A stretch of 45,093 bases of DNA from Nitrospira japonica (lineage in GTDB: Bacteria; Nitrospirota; Thermodesulfovibrionia; Thermodesulfovibrionales; SM23-35): positions 1 through 45,093 of the forward strand of contig DYFC01000029.1 of assembly GCA_020725385.1 (NCBI GenBank), written 5' to 3'. The position numbers and the translations under genes are program-made. Each line of letters starts with the position of its first letter. The stretch's first letter is position 1. The notes beneath the pieces were generated by a model that saw only the letters and a list, made by a program, of their open reading frames with translations, was not told the origin of the DNA and ran no database searches. Below are positions 16,882 through 26,144 of this stretch, in pieces.

Positions 16882-19389
16882 TTACTTTCTACTTAATATG
16901 TTATTTATTTTTTCGAGCAAAATATATGGAAGGAAAGGTTTCATTACTAAATCTACGCCTTCAGAAAGAACTCCTTTTTTATGTGCTATATCATAAGTAT
17001 ATCCGCTTGTAAATAGAGCTTTTATATCAGGCCTTTCTTTCTTTATAAATTCGTACACTTCTTTGCCGTTCTTTTTAGGCATTACAACATCAAGAAGTAG
17101 CAAATCTATTTTATCTCCATTTTCAAAAAACTTTTTTATGGCATCCTCTCCATCAATTGCTTCAATAACTGTATAACCTGCTTCTTTCAAAATTTCAACA
17201 GCAGACATTCTAACTTCTTTATTATCTTCAGCGATAAGAATAGTCCCGATTCCTTTAGTCATTTTATATGATTTATCATTCTCACTCAGTTGTATTTCTT
17301 CAGCCTGCAGAGGCAAGTATATTTTAAAAGTTGTGCCTTTTCCTTTTTCACTATAACAGTTTATAAAACCATTATGCTGCTTTATTATTCCATAAGACAT
17401 TGCAAGGCCAAGACCTGTTCCTTTGCCAACTTCTTTTGTTGTAAAGAAAGGTTCAAATATTCTTGCTTTTGTTTTTTCATCCATGCCTTCGCCAGTGTCA
17501 GAAAAAGTAATTAACGCATATTTGCCAGGTTTTCCATATCCATGCATTTTAATAAAATTATTATCAAGATCAACAACATCGGTTTTAATTGATATAACTC
17601 CAAAATCACTTATTGCATCTCTTGCATTAGATGCAAGATTCATCAGAACTTGTTCAAAATTAACAGTATCTATCATAACAGTAAGCTTCTCATCTAATAA
17701 TTCTGTCTTTAATTCTATTTCCTCACCAACAAGCCTAATCAACAGATTTTTTATGTTCTTAATTACCATATTTACATCAACAAGTTGTGGTTCTATAATC
17801 TTTTTTCTACTGAATGCAAGAAGATTCTTTGTAAGTGAAGCTGCTTTCTCTGAAGCAGTAATAATATTATCTATATATCTACGAGATGGATCATTTTGTG
17901 ATGCTTTCATTAAAAATAGATTTGCATAGCTCATGATTGCAGTTAGAATATTATTAAAATCATGGGCAATACCACCAGCAAGTGTGCCAACAGCTTCCAT
18001 CTTCTGGGCTTGAATAAGCTGTGCTTCAAGTTTTTTACTTTCAGTAATATCTTCATATGATACTACTATTCTTTTATCTTCAAGAGTTGGGCCTATAACA
18101 GCAGCGGTTACTCTGCAAACAATATCCCTGCCACTTTTATGTCTGCATATAAATTCTTCTGAATGCGTTCTATTTTTTTGTAATATAGGATAAAATCTAT
18201 TAGCTATTTCTTCAAATTCTTCGTCGCTCCTGTAAAGAATTCTTGTTTTTTCGCCTATTAACTCCTCAGACTTCCATCCAAATACATTCTCGACTGAATT
18301 ATTAGCAAAGATAATTACTCTATTCTTCAATCCTAAAACAGCATGAGGTATTGCACTTAAAATTGAAGATTCAAGTGCTTCAAGTTCTTTAAGGGCTTTT
18401 TCTGTTCTCATACGTTCTGTAACATCCCTGAAACTCCATACTCTTCCAATAATATCATTACCAATACGCTGAGGCATTGAGTATCTTTCAAAAACTCTTC
18501 CATCTTTAAACTCAATTAAATCAAAACTCTCTTTTTCAGGATTAGCATACAATTCCATAACTTTCTTTATAAAAGAATCAGGATTTTTAAGCTGGGGAAG
18601 AACATAAGATAAAGCTTTTTCATCGCTTCCAGTTGATATAATATGTTCAGGAATTCTCCACATATCTATAAATTTCTTGTTAAAACTTTCAATTTTTCCA
18701 TTTATATCAACAACAAGAATTCCATCTGCAGTTGACTCAAGTGCAGCATTAAGTAAAGAGAATGCCTGTTGCTTTTTATTTATTTCCTGTGAAATGCTTT
18801 CAATCATTTCATTAGTAATTTTTGCGAGTATATTAATAAGTTCAATATTTGAAGTTCCTGTTACTCTTGCGCTTAGGTCACCTTTTATAACTTTATGCAG
18901 AACATCAAAATGTTCGGCAAGTGAAATTGCAAATTCGTGAGATTGCTGAACAATCTCTCCAACATTTTGTGCGGTAAGATTTATTAAATGTTTTAAATCC
19001 CTTATAACTTCAAAATTTGATTCTTCGGAAATTCTGACATCAGGGTCACCCGAAGATATTTTTTTAAGAGCTTCGGTTATTTCTAATAATCCCCGGGATA
19101 ATTCTGTATTCTTATTTTCAAGTTCTGCTTCTCTTTTTTTAAGATTATCTCTGAAATTTTTGTATTCTTTACTGATAGCTTCGAAGAATTCTCCGGGTAT
19201 TTTGTTACTTGAATTTTTCTTAAATACACTACATTCAGGGCAGCATTCAAGTTTATCAACAAGATAGGTCTGGTGTGAATTATTACATTTGGTACCCAAA
19301 ATTAACCAGCATTTATAATCTTTGGAATTATAGGCAGGACATTCTGTTCGTTCGCATTTCAAAAGTTCCCAACAACTTATTTTTTTCAT
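16882..19389 (-). CDS. Two-CW, PAS hybrid histidine kinase with C-terminal receiver
   Basis: 835-residue soluble signalling protein. The N-terminus is a cysteine-rich two-CW domain (C6-W7, CPAY, CW at about 27-28, CCPEC near 49-53). A coiled coil and a HAMP-like helical segment follow (about 70-205), then PAS (about 210-330), PAS (about 340-455), HisKA with H476 in GGIAHDFNN, HATPase_c with DTGEGM and GTGLGLA motifs, and a receiver with D767 (LLLLDVVMP) and the conserved KPF lysine. The final receiver suggests an intramolecular relay. The two-CW cysteines could sense redox state or metals. AAGGA precedes the ATG. It lies just upstream of the arsenic island in map order but is separately transcribed. 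Confidence 0.9.
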   Translation of the reverse strand: MKKISCWELLKCERTECPAYNSKDYKCWLILGTKCNNSHQTYLVDKLECCPECSVFKKNSSNKIPGEFFEAISKEYKNFRDNLKKREAELENKNTELSRGLLEITEALKKISSGDPDVRISEESNFEVIRDLKHLINLTAQNVGEIVQQSHEFAISLAEHFDVLHKVIKGDLSARVTGTSNIELINILAKITNEMIESISQEINKKQQAFSLLNAALESTADGILVVDINGKIESFNKKFIDMWRIPEHIISTGSDEKALSYVLPQLKNPDSFIKKVMELYANPEKESFDLIEFKDGRVFERYSMPQRIGNDIIGRVWSFRDVTERMRTEKALKELEALESSILSAIPHAVLGLKNRVIIFANNSVENVFGWKSEELIGEKTRILYRSDEEFEEIANRFYPILQKNRTHSEEFICRHKSGRDIVCRVTAAVIGPTLEDKRIVVSYEDITESKKLEAQLIQAQKMEAVGTLAGGIAHDFNNILTAIMSYANLFLMKASQNDPSRRYIDNIITASEKAASLTKNLLAFSRKKIIEPQLVDVNMVIKNIKNLLIRLVGEEIELKTELLDEKLTVMIDTVNFEQVLMNLASNARDAISDFGVISIKTDVVDLDNNFIKMHGYGKPGKYALITFSDTGEGMDEKTKARIFEPFFTTKEVGKGTGLGLAMSYGIIKQHNGFINCYSEKGKGTTFKIYLPLQAEEIQLSENDKSYKMTKGIGTILIAEDNKEVRMSAVEILKEAGYTVIEAIDGEDAIKKFFENGDKIDLLLLDVVMPKKNGKEVYEFIKKERPDIKALFTSGYTYDIAHKKGVLSEGVDLVMKPFLPYILLEKINNILSRK

Positions 19390-19589
19390 TAATATCCTTT
19401 AACCCGAATAGCAATTATTTTCCATTCTAATTTTATCCTAATATTAATAATCTTTGGCTTCCTGTAGATATAATCAATTTTAATAAATAAAACAATATTA
19501 TGCAAAATTTTTAAAATATAATAATCTGGTGTTATGGAACTATCGACTTTGGATTTTTATTTTTGAAAGCAATGTCTGTAGTATTCGGA
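19390..19589. other. Intergenic between arsM and the two-CW kinase
   Basis: 200 bp, strongly AT-rich, with no gene or clear terminator. It must contain the kinase promoter (minus strand) and the 3' end of the arsM transcript. Confidence 0.4.
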
Positions 19590-20384
19590 CTAAATCAATT
19601 TTCTGGCCTGTATATAAGCTGAAAATACCATATGTTCAACACCTTGCCCGAAATTCCAGCTTTTAATTATTTCATCACTCTTTTCTTTACCCCTTATTAC
19701 AATATCAGTAAAGCCAGCTTTATTGAGCAATTTTTTTAGTTCCTCAACCGGAACTGCACCTGTAATTCAGCCACTATAAGCAGCTTCATTCTGTTTTATT
19801 GATTCAGAAAATTCTCCTTTTTTAAGAATGTCTGAAATTGCGATTCTTCCTCCCGGTTTAAGTACCCTGAAGGCTTCATTGAATACAGCCTGTTTATCCA
19901 GGGAGAGATTAATTACACAATTTGAGATAATAACATCAACTGAATTATCTTCCACAGGTAGTTTCTCGATTTCTCCAAGTCTGAAATCAACATTAGTATA
20001 ACCGAGTTTTATTGCATTTTCTTTAGCCCTTTGAACCATTTCGGGTGTCATATCAACACCGATAACATATCCATTTTTACCAACTTTCATCGCTGAAAGA
20101 AAGGCATCAAATCCTGCACCACTACCAAGATCAAGAACAATTTCTCCTTCTTTAAGTTCTGCAATACCAAGTGGATTACCGCATCCAAGCCCAAGATTAG
20201 CTTCACCGAGACCGATTCTTAATTCTTCATCTGAATATCCAAGCATTTTCCCAGCTTCTTTAAGATTAATTGCATTATTATCGGGAGAACAACAGCCTGC
20301 AGATGTTGCACAACATGTGCCCTGCGAAGCAATTTCCGAGTAAGTCTTAATTACAAGTCGTTTTAGTTTAGCTTTATTATCCAT
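19590..20384 (-). CDS. arsM: Arsenite methyltransferase, predicted selenoprotein (TGA read as Sec)
   Basis: SAM-dependent As(III) methyltransferase. A stop-to-stop reading ends at TGA 19767-19769 after 205 codons. The same frame runs on for 58 codons to TAG 19590-19592 and supplies the family C-terminus (ITGAVPVEELKKLLNKAGF, then GVEHMVFSAYIQARKLI), giving 264 residues, a normal length. Motif I is LDLGSGAGFDAF. Conserved cysteines are C68 (GLGCGNP) and C156 (SNCVINL); residue 206, the TGA, sits in YSG-x-ITGA where homologues have cysteine. The C156-to-206 spacing of 50 equals that of the As-binding C174/C224 pair in Cyanidioschyzon ArsM. Two CC pairs (24-25, 31-32) add thiols. A SECIS-like hairpin follows. 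GGAAGG precedes the ATG. Confidence 0.85.
19738..19755 (-). promoter_or_regulatory. Putative bacterial SECIS element in arsM
   Basis: In the mRNA, AGUUCC and GGAACU form a perfect 6-bp stem closed by the loop GGUUGA. The loop begins 17 nt after the UGA, inside the 16-37 nt window usual for bacterial SECIS hairpins, and its first two bases are G, followed by U, as SelB recognition favours. It is wholly within the coding frame, as bacterial SECIS elements are. Confidence 0.7.
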
Positions 20385-20455
20385 TGTTTAACCTTCCAAC
20401 CCCTTTAATTGTATTGCAATTCTCTGTATTCTTCTTAACATAGGGTTATCTTATC

Positions 20456-20553
20456 TCTGTCATTCCGCACTTGATGCGGAATCCAGTTTTTTATAGTTTC
20501 CTGCTTTCGTAAGGACAGCGTATAGATTCCTGCATCCACAGGAATGATAACAG
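20456..20553. repeat. Palindromic intergenic repeat between trmO-like gene and arsM
   Basis: Contains ATTCCGCA-CTTGA-TGCGGAAT (20462-20482, perfect 8-bp arms) and ATTCCTG-CATCCA-CAGGAAT (20526-20545, 7-bp arms). The outer edges, CTGTCATTCC and GGAATGATAACAG, are also near-inverted copies. This resembles the dispersed REP-like palindromes common in many bacterial intergenic regions. It may separate or tune arsM expression from the rest of the island. A second hairpin of similar form lies in the 3' end of arsR. Confidence 0.6.
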
Positions 20554-20643
20554 ACAACTTAAGGTTTGATATTCGTTTCATTTCTTCTCTTTTTTGCTGC
20601 ATTATATTCATACGCTATTATAATATTTTCTTAAACACTTGTT

Positions 20644-21042
20644 TCAATATTTGTCCCTTTCAACAACAGGTTTAATGTCGAGCACCGGTGTGCCGTCAAT
20701 CATATCTATACCTCTAACAGAAATTATATTGCCTTGTATCCCTGTTACTTCAACAATAGAAAAACCTATAGCATTCGGTCTTACCGGAGAGCATGTGCTG
20801 AAAACACCCGTTTCTTTCTCTTTATGGGGAGGTTTTTGAATTAGATAACTTGAATTAAATTTCGGACTTTTATGAAAGTGAAATATCACAATTATCTGCT
20901 GACCCTTCTTTATATCTCTAAGCCCTTCCGTGTATTTTCCATCGATAATAATCTCTCCCTCTGCATCCGAGATACTCCAATGTCGTGGAATGTTCTTTTC
21001 TTTAGTTCTGATAAATCCTATTGTTTCAAATTCGATTTTCAT
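20644..21042 (-). CDS. TrmO/TsaA-family tRNA methyltransferase-like protein
   Basis: 132 residues of the TrmO (TsaA/YaeB) beta-barrel family, whose studied members use SAM to N6-methylate t6A37 in tRNA. Matches: start ETIGFIRTKEKNIPRH, HFHKSP, TGVFSTCSPVRPNAIGFSIVEV and the end IDGTPVLDIKPVV. It is the short form, lacking the C-terminal domain of the E. coli enzyme. Its ATG overlaps the CDF transporter stop by 4 bp, so it belongs to the arsenic/metal operon by position. TrmO-like proteins occur in many metal and arsenic clusters, so a second role is possible. Confidence 0.85.
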   Translation of the reverse strand: MKIEFETIGFIRTKEKNIPRHWSISDAEGEIIIDGKYTEGLRDIKKGQQIIVIFHFHKSPKFNSSYLIQKPPHKEKETGVFSTCSPVRPNAIGFSIVEVTGIQGNIISVRGIDMIDGTPVLDIKPVVERDKY

Positions 21043-21947
21043 GTTTGACGCTGATGGCTATCATCCTCTTCCATATGAATCTGGCAGTAAAGTCCATTTG
21101 TTTCACACTCGGCACATTCGAATTGAAGTATTGTATGTTTAATGTTCATTTCTAATAAAGTATTTTCAATTGTGTTTCTTACCACTGCAACTTCGCTGAG
21201 TTTTTGATCGTGCACCAATATATGAGCTGAAAATGCAACATTTCTGTGTGAAGGAGACCAGAGATGGACATTGTGAATACCTAATACTCCGGGGGTTTCA
21301 GCAATCTTTTTTACTATGTCCTCAATATCAAAACCTTTCGGTGTCATTTCAAGAAAAATAGTGAGCGCTTCTTTGACAACTCTTATTCCACCAAATAAGA
21401 TAATAAATCCAATTATAATACTCGCTATAGGGTCAGCATATGTCCAGCCTGTAAAATAAATTATTAAACCAGACAATATTACTCCGACCGATGATAATGT
21501 ATCACCAAGCACATGCAACCATGCGCTTTTAATGTTCAGGTCAGCATGATTATGCCCTAAAATAAGTGCAATTAGTATATTGCCTGTTAAACCTATCAAG
21601 GCAATAACTATCATTGTAGAAGTCTGTATTTGAAGCGGAGAGAGAAAACGATTGTATGATTCGTAGAATATAAAAATAGCGATTATTATAAGGCTTATCG
21701 CATTTATAACTGCTGCAAGAAGCCCGATTCTCTGATAGCCAAAGGTAGCCCTCCTATCAGATGGCTTTTTACCTATACGCATGGCTATCATGCTCAGCCC
21801 GAGCGCAAAGACATCAGTTAGCATATGTCCTGCATCGCTTAAGAGTGCAAGACTTCTGCTTATTATTCCGCCGATAACCTCGGCGAATAGAATAACAAGC
21901 GTTAGAATAAAACTTAAAGCAAGACGTTTTTCAAGAGGTATTTTCAT
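21039..21947 (-). CDS. Cation diffusion facilitator transporter (CzcD/ZitB type)
   Basis: 302-residue inner-membrane Zn2+/Cd2+/Co2+-proton antiporter of the CDF family. Six hydrophobic segments are visible in residues 8-205. Metal-site motifs are SDAGHMLTDV (helix 2) and HVLGDTLSS (helix 5), the HxxxD pattern of Zn/Cd-selective members. A short His-containing loop (LGHNHADL) lies between helices 4 and 5. The cytosolic C-terminal domain (about 210-302) adds CAECETNGLYC and HMEEDDSH, possible extra metal ligands. It overlaps both neighbours and lies inside the arsenic operon. Confidence 0.92.
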   Translation of the reverse strand: MKIPLEKRLALSFILTLVILFAEVIGGIISRSLALLSDAGHMLTDVFALGLSMIAMRIGKKPSDRRATFGYQRIGLLAAVINAISLIIIAIFIFYESYNRFLSPLQIQTSTMIVIALIGLTGNILIALILGHNHADLNIKSAWLHVLGDTLSSVGVILSGLIIYFTGWTYADPIASIIIGFIILFGGIRVVKEALTIFLEMTPKGFDIEDIVKKIAETPGVLGIHNVHLWSPSHRNVAFSAHILVHDQKLSEVAVVRNTIENTLLEMNIKHTILQFECAECETNGLYCQIHMEEDDSHQRQT

Positions 21948-22218
21948 TTTTTATATTTATTATTTCACGGGAAATTGAATCTATATCATATGTAACATAC
22001 TCAGAAATATATTTCTTTTCTTGGCAGTAACTTATTATTTTGTTCATCAAATAAATAAGTTCGTCTTTGAGTGTTGAAACCTCGCCCATGCCATCACAGC
22101 CCTTTTGCCTTTGTTTTGCAATTAAGTAAAGTTCGGCATATTCCTTCACCCTTTCAAATAACTTTGCGAGTTCTAAATCGCTATTTATTAATTGGTTGAT
22201 AGTTCCAAGAAAATTCAT
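21931..22218 (-). CDS. Unknown small helical protein in the arsenic operon
   Basis: 95 residues with no signal peptide or membrane segment, predicted mostly helical, with a central KQRQKGCDGMGEVS segment and a second cysteine at about residue 70 (SYCQEKK). I do not recognise a family. It starts 2 bp after the arsG-like stop and overlaps the CDF transporter start by 17 bp, so it is very likely translated as part of the operon. A regulatory or metal-handling accessory role is only a guess. Confidence 0.65.
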   Translation of the reverse strand: MNFLGTINQLINSDLELAKLFERVKEYAELYLIAKQRQKGCDGMGEVSTLKDELIYLMNKIISYCQEKKYISEYVTYDIDSISREIINIKNENTS

Positions 22219-22220
22219 CT

Positions 22221-22904
22221 TTAGAAAATTACGAATACATAAACAAGGACATAATAAATTCCAACCAATATAAAAACTACCCCGGTTATCTTTTTTGTAT
22301 AAAATTCAATTCTTGTAATATTGTAATAGAACTTATTAACATAATTAGTGCTTAATGCAATAAGAAAAGCGAAAACGAGAACAGGCAATCCTGTTCCAAG
22401 TCCATAAATCATGGGTAATATAATGCCCGATTTCGCTTTTAATGCAAGAGGGATTAACCCTCCAAAGAAAAGTGCTGCTGAAACAGGACAAAACGCAAGA
22501 GCAAATAAAATACCCAGTGGTAATGCTCCAATTAATCCTTTCTCCATAAATTTATTTGTGACATTTGCTGAAACAGAAGGTAATGATAATGTCATTCTGA
22601 TAAGGTCAAGCAGAACCATACCTACAAAAATTAAAATAATCCCGAGAAATTTGTTAACGTATCTCTGGAGAAAATCCGAGATAACAGGAATATCTATGAG
22701 AGCCTTTACAATAAGAATTCCAAGAGTAATATATGTGATACTTCTTCCAATGGCGTAGAAAATGCCGGATAAAAAAACAATCTTTTTTTGTGTAATATTT
22801 TGTGAAACAAAAGATATTGCAGCAATATTGGTAGCCAATGGACACGGACTTACTGATGTTAGTATTCCAAGCCAGATAGATGAAGAGATTAATAAAAATT
22901 CCAT
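22221..22904 (-). CDS. ArsG-like/CcdA-family membrane protein
   Basis: 227-residue membrane protein of the CcdA/DsbD transmembrane family with about six hydrophobic segments. The paired redox cysteines expected of CcdA are present in SVSPCPLATN (C21) and LAFCPVSAAL (near residue 138). It follows an ArsF-like thioredoxin-fold protein by 3 bp, matching the arsF-arsG pairing reported for aromatic arsenical resistance (ArsEFG in Shewanella), where ArsG is described as an efflux permease. A general role in carrying electrons to periplasmic thiols is the alternative. AAAGGA precedes the ATG. Confidence 0.78.
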   Translation of the reverse strand: MEFLLISSSIWLGILTSVSPCPLATNIAAISFVSQNITQKKIVFLSGIFYAIGRSITYITLGILIVKALIDIPVISDFLQRYVNKFLGIILIFVGMVLLDLIRMTLSLPSVSANVTNKFMEKGLIGALPLGILFALAFCPVSAALFFGGLIPLALKAKSGIILPMIYGLGTGLPVLVFAFLIALSTNYVNKFYYNITRIEFYTKKITGVVFILVGIYYVLVYVFVIF

Positions 22905-22907
22905 TAT

Positions 22908-23474
22908 TTAAGTTTCCTTTAAGAAATTCTCTACTTCATCCTTAACATATTTAAAAAATTTATTTTTATCCCTGTAATATTTCCAGACATCGGGCAACAC
23001 CTTCCATTTAACTTCTTTATCTTTATTGACAAGAGACAATACAAGCGACCTGGTAAATAATTGATAATCCTGTATAAAGTGCCGGCTTTCAGGGTCCTCA
23101 ACATTTATTGATTTAAATTCAAGTTTCCCTTTTTTTAATTCCTCTGAAAAGAAATATTCAATAGCTTCTTTTGAATATTTTTCAATTGTTCTACAGGTTA
23201 TACACCTATATGTTCCATGAAAATAGTAAGCAATTACATGTAATTTTTCTGATTTAGAAATGTTAGCAGATGAAGAAGGGACTTCTTTCTTTTCAGGTTC
23301 TGTTTTGCTGGATGTTTGAACTTTCTCTAAAGTATTTGAAACTCTATTATTAACTTCTGCAATAGCAGTTGTATTTTCGATTGTCTTAGGAGTAAATTCT
23401 TTATAAATAAGAACAGCAAAACTTAATGCTATAAAAATAAAGAGAAATATTTTGATTATTTTTTTTAAGCTCAC
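22908..23474 (-). CDS. ArsF-like membrane-anchored thioredoxin-fold protein
   Basis: 188 residues. A single N-terminal membrane anchor (about 6-24, IFLFIFIALSFAVLIYK) is followed by a linker to residue 75 and a thioredoxin-like domain (AYYFHGTYRCITCRTIEKYS) with a CxxC active site. The FHGTxRCxTCxxIE signature is that of the ArsF family, named for a component of nitro-aromatic arsenical reduction with ArsE and ArsG. The domain probably faces the periplasm. The start is GTG at 23474 with AAGGAG 7 nt upstream. Position between arsP-like and arsG-like genes supports the assignment; substrate is inferred. Confidence 0.78.
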   Translation of the reverse strand: MSLKKIIKIFLFIFIALSFAVLIYKEFTPKTIENTTAIAEVNNRVSNTLEKVQTSSKTEPEKKEVPSSSANISKSEKLHVIAYYFHGTYRCITCRTIEKYSKEAIEYFFSEELKKGKLEFKSINVEDPESRHFIQDYQLFTRSLVLSLVNKDKEVKWKVLPDVWKYYRDKNKFFKYVKDEVENFLKET

Positions 23475-23531
23475 TTAAAATCTCCTTTTGAAATAAATAG
23501 TTTTAAACTCACCATCACTATTACTTTATGG

Positions 23532-24704
23532 CTAATCTGCTATATAACCAAAAATTAATCCTGAAATTGTTGCCATAATTATTACAAGACTTACAAAAAC
23601 AACTGTTTTTCTTGTTCCCATTGCTCGTCTAATGACAAGCATATTTGGCAGACTCAGAGCAGGTCCTGCAAGAAGTAAAGCCAGAGCGGGTCCTTTACCC
23701 ATTCCTGAACCAATTAATCCTTGAAGAATTGGAACTTCTGTTAAAGTTGCAAAATACATGAATGCGCCTACAAATGAAGAGAAAAAATTAGCAAAAAAGG
23801 AATTCCCGCCAACTAAAGTGCTGATATATTTTGAAGGTATAATACCTTCATATCCTACTCTTCCAAGAAGAAATCCTGCTGCGATTACGCCTCCCAGAAG
23901 AAGTGGCAATATCTGCAAAGCCAATATCCATGACTGCTGTGTCCACTCCCTTAGTTCATCTTTTTTAAACCACTTGATAAGCATTATTGCCAAAGAAATT
24001 GAGAAAAATCCAGTAATCCACCATTTGTAGTGATAGATGAGCCACCAGAGATTATGGCTTTCCTCCGGAGGTCTACCCCAGTTTGCAAAGACAAGAATTG
24101 CAACCATAGAAAAAAAATAAGGAATAGTTTTCTTAAGAGAACGTTCGCCCTGCATATTGCTAAAATCAAATTCCTCTCCAGCATGACGCTCTCTTTCTTC
24201 TTTGATAAAAATAAAATGCATAAGTAAACCAATAACAACACTGAATAAGACCGCTCCAACAGCTCTTGCCAATCCCAATTCCCATCCAAGTATTCTTGCC
24301 GTAAGAATTATTGCAAGCACATTAATGGCAGGGCCTGAATATAAGAATGTAATTGCTGGCCCCAGACCGGCGCCTCTTTGATATATGCCCATAAATAAAG
24401 GAAGGATTGTACATGAGCAGACCGCAAGAATTGAACCCGAAACAGAGGCTACAGTATAAGATAGAAACTTATTTGCCTTTGCACCAAAGTATTTCATAAC
24501 CGAGGCCTGGCTGACAAATACAACAATCGCACCTGCAATAAAAAAAGCAGGCACAAGGCAAAGCAAAACATGCTCTCTTGCATACCACTTTGTCAATGCA
24601 AGCGCTTCATTTACTGCATTGGTAAATCGTGCATTCTCAATAGGAAGAAAATAGCAAACAATAAATACTCCAAGTACAATTAAAAACTTATACCGCTCTT
24701 TCAT
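23532..24704 (-). CDS. arsP: ArsP-type permease (organoarsenical efflux)
   Basis: 390-residue polytopic permease of the former DUF318 family. Characterised ArsP members export trivalent organoarsenicals such as MAs(III). Features: SVSGSILAVCSCTILPLFMGIYQRGAGLGPAI with the conserved CSC in the first half (near residue 97-99) and LLLAGPALSLPNMLVIRRAMG near the end. It overlaps the preceding gene by 4 bp. With arsM in the island, export of methylated arsenite is a coherent role. Some close relatives are linked to Cu/Zn efflux, so the symbol is by context. Confidence 0.8.
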   Translation of the reverse strand: MKERYKFLIVLGVFIVCYFLPIENARFTNAVNEALALTKWYAREHVLLCLVPAFFIAGAIVVFVSQASVMKYFGAKANKFLSYTVASVSGSILAVCSCTILPLFMGIYQRGAGLGPAITFLYSGPAINVLAIILTARILGWELGLARAVGAVLFSVVIGLLMHFIFIKEERERHAGEEFDFSNMQGERSLKKTIPYFFSMVAILVFANWGRPPEESHNLWWLIYHYKWWITGFFSISLAIMLIKWFKKDELREWTQQSWILALQILPLLLGGVIAAGFLLGRVGYEGIIPSKYISTLVGGNSFFANFFSSFVGAFMYFATLTEVPILQGLIGSGMGKGPALALLLAGPALSLPNMLVIRRAMGTRKTVVFVSLVIIMATISGLIFGYIAD

Positions 24705-25039
24705 TCTTTTCCAATCTTTAATTTGTATTTTTCTAAAAAATAATCAGCCCAGTCAGACTCGTTTCTTTGTATTGCAGCATTGTAAAGAATTTCTGCAGAA
24801 TCCTGTTTGAATTTAGTAACCATTTCTTCTCCCAGATTATACTTTTTAGTTATTTCAGCAACCTTCTCAATATAATTCTCGAGAATTTTATCAAGGTTCT
24901 CAAATGAACAAACATAATTGTTCTCACTGTCATGCATACAACAAAACATTCTTGAAAAAGGCTTTATTTTTATTTGTCGCCTAAGTTCATCAATTTCTTT
25001 TAGTGCGTCCTCTTTTGTTTTTAATAGATTTTCTTTCAT
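24701..25039 (-). CDS. Unknown Cys-containing helical protein between acr3 and arsP
   Basis: 112 soluble residues, strongly helical and charged, probably forming a coiled coil. Three cysteines cluster in [14 protein letters not shown] (about residues 31-44), a CC-x9-C arrangement with a histidine that could bind As(III) or a soft metal. It overlaps acr3 upstream and arsP downstream by 4 bp each (ATGA), so it is tightly co-translated with two arsenic efflux genes. I do not recognise the family. It shows no similarity that I can see to ArsD or ArsA. Confidence 0.7.
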   Translation of the reverse strand: MKENLLKTKEDALKEIDELRRQIKIKPFSRMFCCMHDSENNYVCSFENLDKILENYIEKVAEITKKYNLGEEMVTKFKQDSAEILYNAAIQRNESDWADYFLEKYKLKIGKE

Positions 25040-26112
25040 AGTGGATTTGCTCCTTTAATTTTGCAGAATTCCGGAGAGTAATATTTTCTCTGGAAATACA
25101 ATGCTACATTCACAAGACCTATTAATACAGGTACTTCAACAAGCGGACCAATAACAGTTGCAAAAGCTGCTCCTGAATTTATACCGAAAACAGCTACAGC
25201 AACAGCAATAGCAAGTTCAAAATCATTGGAAGCTGCTGTAAAACTCAATGTGGCTGATTTCGGATAATCGGCACCGATCTTTTTTGCGATATAAAATGTT
25301 ATTAAAAACATGAAAACAAAATATATGAACATTGGAATAGCAACTCTTAAGACATCAAAAGGAAGTTTGATAATATATTCCCCTTTGAGTGAAAACATTA
25401 CAATTATGGTAAAAAGAAGCGCCACAAGTGTTACAGGACTTATCTTAGGAATAAATTTTTCATGGTACCATTTTTTCCCTTTTGATTTTACAAGCGTAAA
25501 ACGGGTGATTACACCGCCAATAAAAGGTATTCCGAGATAGATAAAAACGCTTTTTGCTATTTCGCCAATTGTAACATCAACAACCGCTCCATGTAATCCA
25601 AGTAAAGGCGGTAGTTTTGTTACAAATATCCATGCATAAACAGAATACGTTAAAACCTGAAATAAAGCATTAAAAGCAACAAGTCCTGCAACATAATCAG
25701 GGTCACCGCAGGCAAGATCATTCCAGACAAGCACCATTGCAATACAACGCGCAAGTCCAACAAGAATTACACCTACCATATAGTCAGGATAATTGTGCAA
25801 AAATATTATTGCCAAAAGAAACATTACAATTGGGCCAACTATCCAGTTTTGAATAAGGCTTACAGAGAGTATCTTATAATTGCTAAATACTCTGGGAAGT
25901 TCTTCGTACCTTACCTTTGCCAGTGGTGGATACATCATTAGGATTAATCCAATTGCAATAGGTATGTTTGTAGTACCAACCTGAAAAATATTCCAGAACT
26001 CTGTAATCTTTGGATAAAAATAACCCGAACCAACACCAATAGCCATTGCAAGAAATATCCATAAAGTAAGAAATCTATCCAGAAAAGATAATCTTTTAAC
26101 CACATCAGCCAT
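25036..26112 (-). CDS. acr3: Acr3-family arsenite efflux permease
   Basis: 358-residue inner-membrane As(III) exporter of the ACR3 (BART superfamily) type with about ten membrane segments. Family motifs: [17 protein letters not shown] near residue 85, [19 protein letters not shown] near 119-137 with the conserved cysteine needed for As(III) transport, and [21 protein letters not shown] near 285. GGAGG precedes the ATG by 6 nt. It lies directly downstream of arsR and upstream of the Cys-rich helical protein. It should be the main arsenite pump of the operon. Confidence 0.95.
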   Translation of the reverse strand: MADVVKRLSFLDRFLTLWIFLAMAIGVGSGYFYPKITEFWNIFQVGTTNIPIAIGLILMMYPPLAKVRYEELPRVFSNYKILSVSLIQNWIVGPIVMFLLAIIFLHNYPDYMVGVILVGLARCIAMVLVWNDLACGDPDYVAGLVAFNALFQVLTYSVYAWIFVTKLPPLLGLHGAVVDVTIGEIAKSVFIYLGIPFIGGVITRFTLVKSKGKKWYHEKFIPKISPVTLVALLFTIIVMFSLKGEYIIKLPFDVLRVAIPMFIYFVFMFLITFYIAKKIGADYPKSATLSFTAASNDFELAIAVAVAVFGINSGAAFATVIGPLVEVPVLIGLVNVALYFQRKYYSPEFCKIKGANPL

Positions 26113-26144
26113 TTGAACCTCCGTTACTAAGAATATCCGGTTAT

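Noticed and set aside
19767..20384. arsM as a truncated pseudogene of 205 codons
   Set aside because: The frame beyond TGA is intact for 58 codons, keeps family motifs and ends in TAG at the expected length, and the TGA replaces a conserved cysteine with a hairpin after it. Recoding explains this better than decay.
20456..20553. Palindromic repeat as an insertion-sequence end or riboswitch
   Set aside because: No transposase or target duplication lies nearby, and the two simple stems fit a dispersed palindromic repeat better.
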